NCBI GenBank assembly: GCA_947179485.1
Contig: OX359250.1
Span: 30,204,654-30,268,653 of the forward strand
Length of the DNA: 64,000 nucleotides
Direction: 5' to 3'
From: Allacma fusca
Lineage: Eukaryota; Arthropoda; Collembola; Symphypleona; Sminthuridae
Shown: positions 1-15,990 of the stretch, piece after piece
Position numbering within the stretch: position 1 is the stretch's first letter
Layout of the letters: each line of letters opens with the position of its first letter
Translations under genes and position numbers: made by a program
Notes under the pieces: model-generated
The model's database searches: none
Seen by the model: the letters and a program-made list of their open reading frames with translations, nothing else
What the model was told of the DNA's origin: nothing

Positions 1-3000
1 TACAAATTGTAGTTTATGAACTTTAATACAAATTGTATTTTATGCACTTTAATACAAATTATATTTTATGCACTTTAATACAAATTGTATTTCATGCACT
101 TTAATACAAATTGTATTTTATGCACTTTAATACAAATTGTATTTAATGCACTTTAATAAAATTGTAATTAATGCACTTTTATACAAATTGTAATTTATGC
201 ACTTTAATACAAATTATATTTTTTGCACTTTAATACAAATTGTATTTTATGCACTTTAATACAAATTGTATTTTATGCACTTTAATACAAATTGTATTTC
301 ATGCACTTTTATACAAATTGTATTTTATACACTTTTCTACAAATTGTACTCTATGAACTTTTCTACAAATTGTATTTTATGCACTTTAATACAAATTGTA
401 TTTTATGAACTTTTCTACCAATTGTATTTTATGCACTTTAATACAAATTGTATTTTATGCACTTTAATACAAATTGTAATTTATGCACTTTAATACAAAT
501 TGTATTTTATGCACTTTAATACAAATTGTATTTTATGCACTTTTATACAAATTGTATTTTATGCACTTTAATACACATTGTATTTTATGCACTTTTATAC
601 AAATTGTATTTTATGCACTTTAATACAAATTGTATTTTATGCACTTTAATACACATTGTATTTTATGCACTTTAATACAAATTGTATTTTATGCACTTTA
701 ATACAAATTGTATTTTATGCACTTTAATACAAATTGTATTTTATGCACTTTAATACAAATTTTTTTATGCACTAATACAAATTGTATTTTATGCACTTTA
801 ATACAAATTTTTTTATGCACTTTAATACAAATTTTTTTATGCACTAATACAAATTGTATTTAATGCACTTTTAAACAAATTGTATTTTATGCACTTTAAA
901 ACAAATTGTATTTCATGCACTTTAATACAAATTGTTTTTTATGCACTTTAAAACAAATTGTATTTCATGCACTTTTATACAAATTGTATTTTATACACTT
1001 TAATACAAATTGTATTTTATACACTTTTCTAAAAATTGTATTTTAGGCACTTTTCTACAAATTGTACTCTATGAACTTTTCTACAAATTGTATTTTATGC
1101 ACTTTAATACAAATTGTATTTTATGAACTTTTCTACCAATTGTATTTTATGCACTTTAATACAAATTGTATTTTATGCACTTTAATACAAATTGTAATTT
1201 ATGCACTTTAATACAAATTGTATTTTATGCACTTTAATACAAATTGTATTTTATGCACTTTTATACAAATTGTATTTTAGGCACTTTAATACACATTGTA
1301 TTTTATGCTTTTTTATACAAATTGTATTTTATGCACTTTAATACAAATTGTATTTTATGCACTTTAATACACATTGTATTTTATGCACTTTAATACAAAT
1401 TGTATTTTCTGCACTTTAATACAAATTGTATTTTATGCACTTTAATACAAATTTTTTTATGCACTAATACAAATTGTATTTTATGCACTTTAATACAAAT
1501 TTTTTTATGCACTAATACAAATTGTATTTAATGCACTTTTATACAAATTGTATTTTATGCACTAATACAAATTGTATTTTATGCACTTTAATACAAATTG
1601 TATTTCATGCACTTTTATACAAATTGTATTTTATACACTTTTATACAAATTGTATTTTATGAACTTTTGTACAAATTGTATTTTATGCACTTTAATACAA
1701 ATTGTATTTTATGCACTTTAATACAAATTGTATTTCATGCAATTTTATACAAATTGTATTTTATACACTTTTCTACAAATTGTACTCTATGAACTTTTCT
1801 ACAAATTGTATTTTATGCATTTTAATACAAATTGTATTTTATGAACTTTTCTACCAATTGTATTTTATGCACTTTAATACAAATTGTAATTTATGCACTT
1901 TAATACAAATTGTATTTTATGCACTTTAATACAAATTGTATTTTATGCACTTTTATACAAATTGTATTTTATGCACTTTAATACACATTGTATTTTATGC
2001 ACTTTAATACAAATTGTATTTTATGCACTTTAATACAAATTGTATTTTATGCACTTTAATACACATTGTATTTTCTGCACTTTAATACAAATTGTATTTT
2101 CTGCACTTTAATACAAATTGTATTTTATGCACTTTAATACAAATTTTTTTATGCACTAATACAAATTGTATTTAATGCACTTTTATACAAATTGTATTTT
2201 ATGCACTTTAAAACAAATTGTATTTCATGCACTTTAATACAAATTGTTTTTTATGCACTTTAATACAAATTGTATTTCATGCACTTTTATACAAATTGTA
2301 TTTTATACACTTTAATACAAATTGTATTTTATACACTTTTCTAAAAATTGTATTTTATGCACTTTTCTACAAATTGTATTTTATGCACTTTAATACAAAT
2401 TGTATTTTATGCACTTTAATACAAATTGTATTTTATGCACTTTAATATAAATTGTATTTTATACACTTTTCTACAAATTGTATTTTATGCACTTTAATAC
2501 AATTTTTTATGCACTTTAATACAAATTGTATTTAATGCACTTTTATACAAATTGTGTTTTATGCACTTTAATACAAATTGTATTTTATGCACTTTAATAC
2601 AAATTGTATTTTATGCACTTTTCTACAAATTGTATTTTCGCACTTTAATACAAATTGTATTTTATGCACGTTAATACAAACTGTATTTTATGCACTTTAA
2701 TACAAAGTGTATTTATGCACTTTTATACAAATTGTATTTTATGCACTTTTATACAAATTGTATTTTATGCACTTTTCTACAAATTGTATTTTATGCACTT
2801 TAATACAAATTGTATTTTATGCACGTTAATACAAATTGTATTTTATACACTTTTCTAAAAATTGTATTTAATGCACTTTTCTACAAATTGTATTTTATGC
2901 ACTTTAATACAAATTGTATTTTATTCACTTTTATACAAATTGTATTTTATGCACTTTAATACACATTGTATTTTATGCACTTTAATACAAATTGTATTTT

Positions 3001-6000
3001 ATGCACTTTAATACAAATTGTATTTTATGCACTTTTATACAAATTGTATTTTATGCACTTTAATACACATTGTATTTTATGCACTTTAATACAAATTGTA
3101 TTTTATGCACTTTAATACAAATTGTATTTTATGCACTTTAATACACATTGTATTTTATGCACTTTAATACAAATTGTATTTTCTGCACTTTAATACAAAT
3201 TGTATTTAATGCACTTTAATACAAATTTTTTTATGCACTAATACAAATTGTATTTAATGCACTTTAATACAAATTGTATTTTATGCACTTTAAAACAAAT
3301 TGTATTTCATGCACTTTAATACAAATTGTTTTTTATGCACTTTAATACAAATTGTTTTTTATGCACTTTAATACAAATTGTAGTTCATGCACTTTTATAC
3401 AAATTGTATTTTATACACTTTAATACAAATTGTATTTTATACACTTTTCTAAAAATTGTATTTTATGCACTTTTCTACAAATTGTATTTTATGCACTTTA
3501 ATACAAATTGTATTTTATGCACTTTAATACAAATTGTATTTTATGCACTTTAATATAAATTGTATTTTATACACTTTTCTACAAATTGTATTTTATGCAC
3601 TTTAATACAATTTTTTATGCACTTTAATACAAATTGTATTTAATGCACTTTTATACAAATTGTGTTTTATGCACTTTAATACAAATTGTATTTTATGCAC
3701 TTTTCTACAAATTGTATTTTATGCACTTTTCTACAAATTGTATTTTATGCACTTTAATACAAATTGTATTTTATGCACGTTAATACAAATTGTATTTTAT
3801 GCACTTTAATACAAAGTGTATTTATGCACTTTTATACAAATTGTATTTTATGCACTTTTATACAAATTGTATTTTATGCACTTTTCTACAAATTGTATTT
3901 TATGCACTTTAATACAAATTGTATTTTATGCTCGTTAATACAAATTGTATTTTATACACTTTTCTAAAAATTGTATTTTATGCACTTTTCTACAAATTGT
4001 ATTTTATGCACTTTAATACAAATTGTATTTTATTCACTTTTATACAAATTGTATTTTATGCACTTTTATACAAATTGTATTTTATGCACTTTAATACAAA
4101 TTGTATTTTCTGCACTTTAATACAAATTGTATTTAATGCACTTTAATACAAATTTTTTTATGCACTAATACAAATTGTATTTAATGCACTTTAATACAAA
4201 TTGTATTTTATGCACTTTAAAACAAATTGTATTTCATGCACTTTAATACAAATTGTTTTTTATGCACTTTAATACAAATTGTTTTTTATGCACTTTAATA
4301 CAAATTGTAGTTCATGCACTTTTATACAAATTGTATTTTATACACTTTAATACAAATTGTATTTTATACACTTTTCTAAAAATTGTATTTTATGCACTTT
4401 TCTACAAATTGTATTTTATGCACTTTAATACAAATTGTATTTTATGCACTTTAATACAAATTGTATTTTATGCACTTTAATATAAATTGTATTTTATACA
4501 CTTTTCTACAAATTGTATTTTATGCACTTTAATACAATTTTTTATGCACTTTAATACAAATTGTATTTAATGCACTTTTATACAAATTGTGTTTTATGCA
4601 CTTTAATACAAATTGTATTTTATGCACTTTAATACAAATTGTAATTTATGCACTTTAATACAAATTGTATTTTATGCACTTTAATACAAATTGTATTTTA
4701 TGCACTTTTATACAAATTGTATTTTATGCACTTTAATACACATTGTATTTTATGCACTTTTATACAAATTGTATTTTATGCACTTTAATACAAATTGTAT
4801 TTTATGCACTTTAATACACATTGTATTTTATGCACTTTAATACAAATTGTATTTTATGCACTTTTCTACAAATTGTATTTTATGCACTTTTCTACAAAAT
4901 ATATTTTATGCACTTTAATACAAATTGTATTTTATGCACGTTAATACAAATTGTATTTTATGCACTTTAATACAAAGTGTATTTATGCACTTTTATACAA
5001 ATTGTATTTTATGCACTTTTATACAAATTGTATTTTATGCACTTTTCTACAAATTGTATTTTATGCACTTTAATACAAATTGTATTTTATGCACGTTAAT
5101 ACAAATTGTATTTTATACACTTTTCTAAAAATTGTATTTTATGCACTTTTCTACAAATTGTATTTTATGCACTTTAATACAAATTGTATTTTATTCACTT
5201 TTATACAAATTGTATTTTATGCACTTTTATACAAATTGTATTTTATGCAATTTAATACAAATTGTATTTTATGCACTTTTGTACAAATTGTATTTTATGC
5301 ACTTTTATACAAACTGTATTTTATGCAATTTTTTACAAATTGTATTTTATGCACTTTTATACAAATTGTATTTTATGCACTTTAATACAAATTGTATTTT
5401 ATGCACTTTAATACTAATTGTATTTTTTGCACTTTAATATAAAATGTATTTTATACACTTTTCTACAAATTGTATTTTATGCACTTTAATACAAATTTTT
5501 TTATGCACTTTAATACAAATTGTATTTCATGCGCTTTTATACAAATTGTATTTTATACACTTTACTACAAATTGTATTTTATGCACTTTTCTACAAATTG
5601 TATTTTATGCACTTTTCTACAAATTGTATTTTATTCACTTTAAAACAAATTGTATTTTATACACTTTTCTACAAATTGTATTTTATGCACTTTAATACAA
5701 TTTTTTATGCACTTTTATACAAATTGTATTTAATGCACTTTTATACAAATTGTGTTTAGGCACTTTAATACAAATTGTATTTTATGCACTTTAATACAAA
5801 TTGTATTTTATGCACTTTTCTACAAATTGTATTTTATGCACTTTAATACAAATTGTATTTTATGCACGTTAATACAAATTGTATTTTATGCACTTTAATA
5901 CAAAGTGTATTTATGCACTTTTATACAAATTGTATTTTATGCACTTTTATACAAATTGTATTTTATGCACTTTTATACAAATTGTATTTTATGCACTTTT

Positions 6001-9000
6001 ATACAAATTGTATTTTATGCACTTTTATACAAATTATGTTTTTTGCACTTTAGTACAAATTAAATTTTATGCACTTTAATACAAATTGTAATTATTGCAC
6101 TTTAATATAAATTGTATTTTATACACTTTTCTACAAATTGTATTTTATGCCCTTTAATACAAATTGTATTTTATGCACTTTAATACAAATTGTATTTTAT
6201 GCACTTTAATACAAATTGTGATTATTGCACTTTTATACAAATTGCATTTAATGCAATTTAAACAAATTGTATTTCATGCACTTTTATACAAATTGTATTT
6301 TATACACTTTAATACAAATTGTATTTTATGCACTTTAATACTAATTGTATTTTATGCACTTTAATATAAAATGTATTTTATACACTTTTCTACAAGTTGT
6401 ATTTTATGCACTTTTATACAAATTGTATTTTATGCACTTTAATACAAATTGTATTTTATGCACTTTAATACTAATTGTATTTTTTGCACTTTAATATAAA
6501 ATGTATTTTATACACTTTTCTACAAATTGTATTTTATGCACTTTAAGACAAATTTTTTTATGCACTTTAATACAAATTGTATTTCATGCGCTTTTATACA
6601 AATTGTATTTTATACAATTTACTACAAATTGTATTTTATGCACTTTTCTACAAATTGTATTTTATGCACTTTTCTACAAATTGTATTTTATGCACTTTTC
6701 TACAAATTGTATTTTATGCACTTTTCTACAAATTGTATTTTATGCACTTTAATACAATTTTTTATGCACTTTTATACAAATTGTATTTTATGCACTTTAA
6801 TACAAATTGTGTTTAGGCACTTTAATACAAATTGTATTTCATGCACTTTTATACAAATTGTATTTTATACACTTTTCTACAAATTGTACTCTATGAACTT
6901 TTCTACAAATTGTATTTAATGCACTTTAATACAAATTGTATTTTATGAACTTTTCTACCAATTGTATTTTATGCACTTTAATACAAATTGTAATTTATGC
7001 ACTTTAATACACATTGTATTTTATGCACTTTAATACAAATTGTATTTTATGCACTTTAATACAAATTGTATTTTATGCACTTTAATACAAATTGTATTTT
7101 ATGCACTTTAATACACATTGTATTTTATGCACTTTAATACAAATTGTATTTTATGCACTTTAATACAAATTTTTTTATGCACTAATACAAATTGTATTTA
7201 ATGCACTTTTATACAAATTGTATTTTATGCACTTTAAAACAAATTGTATTTCATGCACTTTAATACAAATTGTTTTTTATGCACTTTAATACAAATTGTA
7301 TTCCATGCACTTTTATACAAATTGTATTTTATACACTTTAATACAAATTGTATTTTATACACTTTTCTAAAAATTGTATATTATGCACTTTTCTACAAAT
7401 TGTATTTTATGCACTTTAATACAAATTGTATTTTATGCACTTTAATACAAATTGTATTTTATGCACTTTAATATAAATTGTATTTTATACACTTTTCTAC
7501 AAATTGTATTTTATGCACTTTAATACAATTTTTTATGCACTTTAATACAAATTGTATTTAATGCACTTTTATACAAATTGTGTTTTATACACTTTAATAC
7601 AAATTGTATTTTATGCACTTTAATACAAATTGTATTTTATGCACTTTTCTACAAATTGTATTTTATGCACTTTAATACAAATTGTATTTGATGCACGTTA
7701 ATACAAATTGTATTTTATGCACTTTAATACAAAGTGTATTTATGCACTTTTATACAAATTGTATTTTATGCACTTTTATACAAATTGTATTTTATGCACT
7801 TTTCTACAAATTGTATTTTATGCACTTTAATACAAATTGTATTTTATGCACGTTAATACAAATTGTATTTTATGCACTTTAATACAAATTGTATTTTATT
7901 CACTTTTATACAAATTGTATTTTATGCAATTTAATACAAATTGTATTTTATGCACTTTTGTACAAATTGTATTTTATGCACTTTTATACAAACTGTATTT
8001 TATGCAATTTTTTACAAATTGTATTTTATGCACTTTTATACAAATTGTATTTTATGCACTTTAATACAAATTGTATTTTATGCACTTTAATACTAATTGT
8101 ATTTTTTGCACTTTAATATAAAATGTATTTTATACACTTTTCTACAAATTGTATTTTATGCACTTTAATACAAATTTTTTTATGCACTTTAATACAAATT
8201 GTATTTCATGCGCTTTTATACAAATTGTATTTTATACACTTTACTACAAATTGTATTTTATGCACTTTTCTACAAATCGTATTTTATGCACTTTTCTACA
8301 AATTGTATTTTATGCACTTTAATACAAATTGTATTTTATACACTTTTCTACAAATTGTATTTTATGCACTTTAATACAATTTTTTATGCACTTTTATACA
8401 AATTGTATTTAATGCACTTTTATACAAATTGTGTTTAGGCACTTTAATACAAATTGTATTTTATGCACTTTAATACAAATTGTATTTTATGCACTTTTCT
8501 ACAAATTGTATTTTATGCACTTTAATACAAATTGTATTTTATGCACTTTTCTACAAATTGTATTTTATGCACTTTAATACAAATTGTATTTTATGCACGT
8601 TAATACAAATTGTATTTTATGCACTTTAATACAAAGTGTATTTATGCACTTTTATACAAATTGTATTTTATGCACTTTTAAACAAATTGTATTTTATGCA
8701 CTTTTATACAAATTGTATTTTATGCACTTTTATACAAATTGTATTTTATGCACTTTTATACAAATTATGTTTTTTGCACTTTAGTACAAATAAAATTTTA
8801 TGCACTTTAATACAAATTGTAATTATTGCACTTTAATATAAATTGTGTTTTTATACACTTTTCTACAAATTGTATTTTATGCACTTTAATACAAATTGTA
8901 ATTATTGCACTTTTATACAAATTGTATTTAATGCACTTTAATACAAATTGTATTTCATGCACTTTTATACAAATTGTATTTTATACACTTTAATACAAAT

Positions 9001-12000
9001 TGTATTTTATGCACTTTAATACTAATTGTATTTTATGCACTTTAATATAAAATGTATTTTATACACTTTTCTACAAGTTGTATTTTATGCACTTTAATAA
9101 AAAAAATTTTATGCACTTTAATACAAATTGTATTTCATGCGCTTTTATACAAATTGTATTTTATACACTTTACTACAAATTGTATTTTATGCACTTTTCT
9201 TCAAATTGTATTTTATGCACTTTTCTACAAATTGTTTTTAATGCACTTTAATACAAATTGTATTTTATGCACTTTAATACAAATTTTATTTTATGCACTT
9301 TTATACCAATTGTAATTTATGCACTTTAATACAAAGTGTATTTATGCACTTTTATACAAATTGTATTTTATGCACTTTTATACAAATTGTATTTTATGCA
9401 CTTTTATACAAATTGTATTTTATGCACTTTTATACAAATTGTATTTTATGCACTTTTATACAAATTGTATTTTATGCACTTTTATACAAATTGTATTTTA
9501 TGCACTTTTATACAAATTGTATTTTATGCACTTTTATACAAATTATGTTTTTTGCACTTTAGTACAAATTAAATTTTATGCACTTTAATACAAATTGTAA
9601 TTATTGCACTTAAATATAAATTGTATTTTATACACTTTTCTACAAATTGTATTTTATGCACTTTAATACAAATTGTATTTTATGCACTTTAATACAAATT
9701 GTATTTTATGCACTTTAATACAAATTGTATTTTATGCACTTTAATACAAATTGTAATTATTGCACTTTTATACAAATTGTATTTTATGCACTTTAATACA
9801 AATTGTATTTTATGCACGTTAATACAAATTGTATTTTATGCACTTTAATACAAAGTGTATTTATGCACTTTTATACAAATTGTATTTTATGCACTTTTAA
9901 ACAAATTGTATTTTATGCACTTTTATACAAATTGTATTTTATGCACTTTTATACAAATTGTATTTTATGCACTTTTATACAAATTATGTTTTTTGCACTT
10001 TAGTACAAATTAAATTTTATGCACTTTAATACAAATTGTAATTATTGCACTTTAATATAAATTGTGTTTTATACACTTTTCTACAAATTGTATTTTATGC
10101 ACTTTAATACAAATTGTAATTATTGCACTTTTATACAAATTGTATTTAATGCACTTTAATACAAATTGTATTTCATGCACTTTTATACAAATTGTATTTG
10201 ATACACTTTAATACAAATTATATTTTATGCACTTTAATACTAATTGTATTTTATGCAGTTTAATATAAAATGTATTTTATACACTTTTCTACAAGTTGTA
10301 TTTTATGCACTTTAATAAAAAAAATTTTATGCACTTTAATAAAAAAAATTTTATGCACTTTAATACAAATTGTGTTTCATGCGCTTTTATACAAATTGTA
10401 TTTTATACACTTTACTACAAATTGTATTTTATGCACTTTTCTACAAATTGTATTTTATGCACTTTAATACAAATTGTATTTGATGCACTTTAATACAAAT
10501 TTTATTTTATGCACTTTTATACCAATTGTAATTTATGCACTCTTATGCAAATTGTATTTTATGCACTTTAAAACAAATTGTATTTCATGCACTTTAATAC
10601 AAATTGTTTTTTATGCACTTTAATACAAATTGTATTTCATGCACTTTTATACAAATTGTATTTTATGCACTTTAATACAAAGTGTATTTATGCACTTTTA
10701 TACAAATTGTATTTTATGCACTTTGATACAAATATTATTTTATGCACTTTTATACAAATTGTATTTTATGCACTTTTATACAAATTGTATTTTATGCACT
10801 TTTATACAAATTGTATTTTATGCACTTTTCTAAAAATTGTATTTTATGCACTTTAATACAAATTGTATTTTATGCACTTTAATACAAATTGTATTTCATG
10901 CACTTTAATACAAATTGTATTTTATGCACTTTAATACAAATTGTATTTAATGCACTTTAATAAAAATTGTAATTAATGCACTTTTATACAAATTGTATTT
11001 AATGCACTTTTATACAAATTGTATTTTATGCACTTTTATACAAATTGTATTTTATGCACTTTTATACAAATTGTATTTTATACACTTTAATACAAATTGT
11101 ATTTTATACACTTTTCTACAAATTGTATTTTATGCACTTTAATAAAAAAAATTTTATGCACTTTAATACAAATTGTATTTCATGCGCTTTTATACAAATT
11201 GTATTTTATACACTTTACTACAAATTGTATTTTATGCACTTTAATACAAATTGTAATTATTGCACTTTTATACAAATTGTATTTAATGCACTTTAATACA
11301 AATTGTATTTCATGCACTTATATACAAATTGTATTTTATACACTTTAATACAAATTATATTTTATGCACTTTAATACTAATTGTATTTTATGCACTTTAA
11401 TATAAAATGTATTTTATACACTTTTCTACAAGTTGTATTTTATGCACTTTAATAAAAAAAATTTTATGCACTTTAATACAAATTGTATTTCATGCGCTTT
11501 TATACAAATTGTATTTTATACACTTTACTACAAATTGTATTTTATGCACTTTTCTACAAATTGTATTTTATGCACTTTTCTACAAATTGTATTTTATGCA
11601 CTTTAATACAAATTGTATTTTATGCACTTTAATACAAATTTTATTTTATGCACTTTTATACCAATTGTAATTTATGCACTCTTATGCAAATTGTATTTTA
11701 TGCACTTTAAAACAAATTGTATTTCATGCACTTTAATACAAATTGTTTTTTATGCACTTTAATACAAATTGTATTTTATGCACTTTAATACAAATTGTAT
11801 TTCATGCACTTTAATACAAATTGTATTTTATGCACTTTAATACAAATTGTATTTAATGCACTTTAATAAAAATTGTAATTAATGCACTTTTATACAAATT
11901 GTATTTAATGCACTTTTATACAAATTGTATTTTATGCACTTTTATACAAATTGTATTTTATGCACTTTTATACAAATTGTATTTTATACACTTTAATACA

Positions 12001-15000
12001 AATTGTATTTTATACACTTTTCTACAAATTGTATTTTATGCACTTTAATAAAAAAAATTTTATGCACTTTAATACAAATTGTATTTCATGCGCTTTTATA
12101 CAAATTGTATTTTATACACTTTACTACAAATTGTATTTTATGCACTTTAATACAAATTGTAATTATTGCACTTTTATACAAATTGTATTTTATACACTTT
12201 AATACAAATTGTATTTTATACACTTTTCTACAAATTGTATTTTATGCACTTTAATAAAAAAATTTTTATGCACTTTAATACAAATTGTATTTCATGCACT
12301 TTTTTACAAATTGTATTTTATGCACTTTTATACAAATTATGTTTTTTGCACTTTAGTACAAATTAAATTTTATGCACTTTAATACAAATTGTATTTTATG
12401 CACTTTAATACAAATTGTATTTATTGCACTTTTATACAAATTGTATTTAATGCACTTTAATACAAATTGTATTTCATGCACTTTTATACAAATTGTATTT
12501 TATACACTTTAATACAAATTGTATTTTATGCACTTTAATACTAATTGTATTTTATGCACTTTAATATAAAATGTATTTTATACACTTTTCTACAAGTTGT
12601 ATTTTATGCACTTTAATAAAAAAAATTTTATGCACTTTAATACAAATTGTATTTCATGCGCTTTTATACAAATTGTATTTTATACACTTTACTACAAATT
12701 GTATTTTATGCACTTTTCTACAAATTGTATTTTATGCACTTTTCTACAAATTGTATTTTATGCACTTTAATACAAATTGTATTTTATGCACTTTAATACA
12801 AATTTTATTTTATGCACTTTTATACCAATTGTAATTTATGCACTCTTATACAAATTGTATTTTATGCACTTTAAAACAAATTGTATTTCATGCACTTTAA
12901 TACAAATTGTTTTTTATGCACTTTAATACAAATTGTATTTCATGCACTTTTATACAAATTGTATTTTATACACTTTAATACAAATTGTATTTTATGCACT
13001 TTTCTACAAATTGTATTTTATGCACTTTAATACAAATTGTATTTCATGCACTTTTATACAAATTGTATTTTATGCACTTTTATACAAATTATGTTTTTTG
13101 CACTTTAGTACAAATTAAATTTTATGCACTTTAATACAAATTGTAATTATTGCACTTTTATACAAATTGTATTTAATGCACTTTAATACAAATTGTATTT
13201 CATGCACTTTTATACAAATTGTATTTTATACACTTTAATACAAATTGTATTTTATGCACTTTAATACTAATTGTATTTTATGCACTTTAATATAAAATTT
13301 ATTTTATACACTTTTCTACAAATTGTATTTTATGCACTTTAATAAAAAAATTTTTATGCACTTTAATACAAATTGTATTTCATGCGCTTTTATACAAATT
13401 GTATTTTATACACTTTACTACAAATTGTATTTTATGCACTTTTCTACCAATTGTAATTTATGCACTTTTATACAAATTGTATTTAATGCACTTTAAAACA
13501 AATTGTATTTCATGCACTTTAATACAAATTGTTTTTTATGCACTTTAATACAAATTGTATTTCATGCACTTTTATACAAATTGTATTTTAGACACTTTAA
13601 TACAAATTGTATTTTATACACTTTTCTAAAAATTGTATTATATGCACTTTTCTACAAATTGTATTTTATGCACTTTAATACAAATTGTATTTTATGCACT
13701 TTAATACAAATTGTATTTATTGCACTTTTATACAAATTGTATTTAATGCACTTTAATACAAATTGTATTTCATGCACTTCTATACAAATTGTATTTTATA
13801 CACTTTAATACAAATTGTATTTTATGCACTTTAATACTAATTGTATTTTATGCACTTTAATATAAAATGTATTTTATACACTTTTCTACAAGTTGTATTT
13901 TATGCACTTTAATAAAAAAAATTTTATGCACTTTAATACAAATTGTATTTCATGCGCTTTTATACAAATTGTATTTTATACACTTTACTACAAATTGTAT
14001 TTTATGCACTTTTCTACAAATTGTATTTTATGCACTTTTCTACAAATTGTATTTTATGCACTTTAATACAAATTGTATTTTATGCACTTTAATACAAATT
14101 TTATTTTATGCACTTTTATACCAATTGTAATTTATGCACTCTTATACAAATTGTATTTAATGCACTTTAATACAAATTGTATTTCATGCACTTTTATACA
14201 AATTGTATTTTATACACTTTAATACAAATTGTATTTTATGCACTTTAATACTAATTGTATTTTATGCACTTTAATATAAAATGTATTTTATACACTTTTC
14301 TACAAGTTGTATTTTATGCACTTTAATAAAAAAAATTTTATGCACTTTAATACAAATTGTATTTCATGCGCTTTTATACAAATTGTATTTTATACACTTT
14401 ACTACAAATTGTATTTTATGCACTTTTCTACAAATTGTATTTTATGCACTTTTCTACAAATTGTATTTTATGCACTTTAATACAAATTGTATTTTATGCA
14501 CTTTAATACAAATTTTATTTTATGCACTTTTATACCAATTGTAATTTATGCACTCTTATACAAATTGTATTTTATGCACTTTAAAACAAATTGTATTTCA
14601 TGCACTTTAATACAAATTGTTTTTTATGCACTTTAATACAAATTGTATTTCATGCACTTTTATACAAATTGTATTTTATACACTTTAATACAAATTGTAT
14701 TTTATGCACTTTTCTACAAATTGTATTTTATGCACTTTAATACAAATTGTATTTCATGCACTTTTATACAAATTGTATTTTATGCACTTTTATACAAATT
14801 ATGTTTTTTGCACTTTAGTACAAATTAAATTTTATGCACTTTAATACAAATTGTAATTATTGCACTTTTATACAAATTGTATTTAATGCACTTTAATACA
14901 AATTGTATTTCATGCACTTTTATACAAATTGTATTTTATACACTTTAATACAAATTGTATTTTATGCACTTTAATACTAATTGTATTTTATGCACTTTAA

Positions 15001-15008
15001 TATAAAAT

Positions 15009-15990
15009 GTATTTTATACACTTTTCTACAAATTGTATTTTATGCACTTTAATAAAAAAATTTTTATGCACTTTAATACAAATTGTATTTCATGCGCTTT
15101 TATACAAATTGTATTTTATACACTTTACTACAAATTGTATTTTATGCACTTTTCTACCAATTGTAATTTATGCACTTTTATACAAATTGTATTTAATGCA
15201 CTTTAAAACAAATTGTATTTCATGCACTTTAATACAAATTGTTTTTTATGCACTTTAATACAAATTGTATTTCATGCACTTTTATACAAATTGTATTTTA
15301 TACACTTTAATACAAATTGTATTTTATACACTTTTCTAAAAATTGTATTATATGCACTTTTCTACAAATTGTATTTTATGCACTTTAATACAAATTGTAT
15401 TTTATGCACTTTAATACAAATTGTAATTATTGCACTTTTATACAAATTGTATTTAATGCACTTTAATACAAATTGTATTTCATGCACTTTACTACAAATT
15501 GTATTTTATGCACTTTTCTACAAATTGTATTTTATGCACTTTTCTACAAATTGTATTTTATGCACTTTGATACAAATTGTATTTTATACACTTTTCTACA
15601 AATTGTATTTTATGCACTTTAATAAAAAAATTTTTATGCACTTTAATACAAATTGTATTTCATGCGCTTTTATACAAATTGTATTTTATACACTTTACTA
15701 CAAATTGTATTTTATGCACTTTTCTACCAATTGTAATTTATGCACTTTTATACAAATTGTATGTAATGCACTTTAAAACAAATTGTATTTCATGCACTTT
15801 AATACAAATTGTTTTTTATGCACTTTAATACAAATTGTATTTCATGCACTTTTATACAAATTGTATTTTATACACTTTAATACAAATTGTATTTTATACA
15901 CTTTTCTAAAAATTGTATTTTATGTACTTTTCTACAAATTGTATTTTATGCACTTTAATACAAATTGTATTTTATGCACTTTAATACAAA
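15009..15990 (+). repeat. 570-bp tandem duplication inside the satellite
   Basis: The pattern of variant units from about 15009 to 15420 recurs with an offset of 570 bp at about 15579-15990, including the A-run unit (AATAAAAAAATTTTTATG), the TGCGCTTT unit and the CTACCAATTGTAATT unit. The copies differ at a few bases, for example TATATGCAC near 15350 against TTTATGTAC near 15920. This is a higher-order duplication of roughly 22 basic units. Confidence 0.7.
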
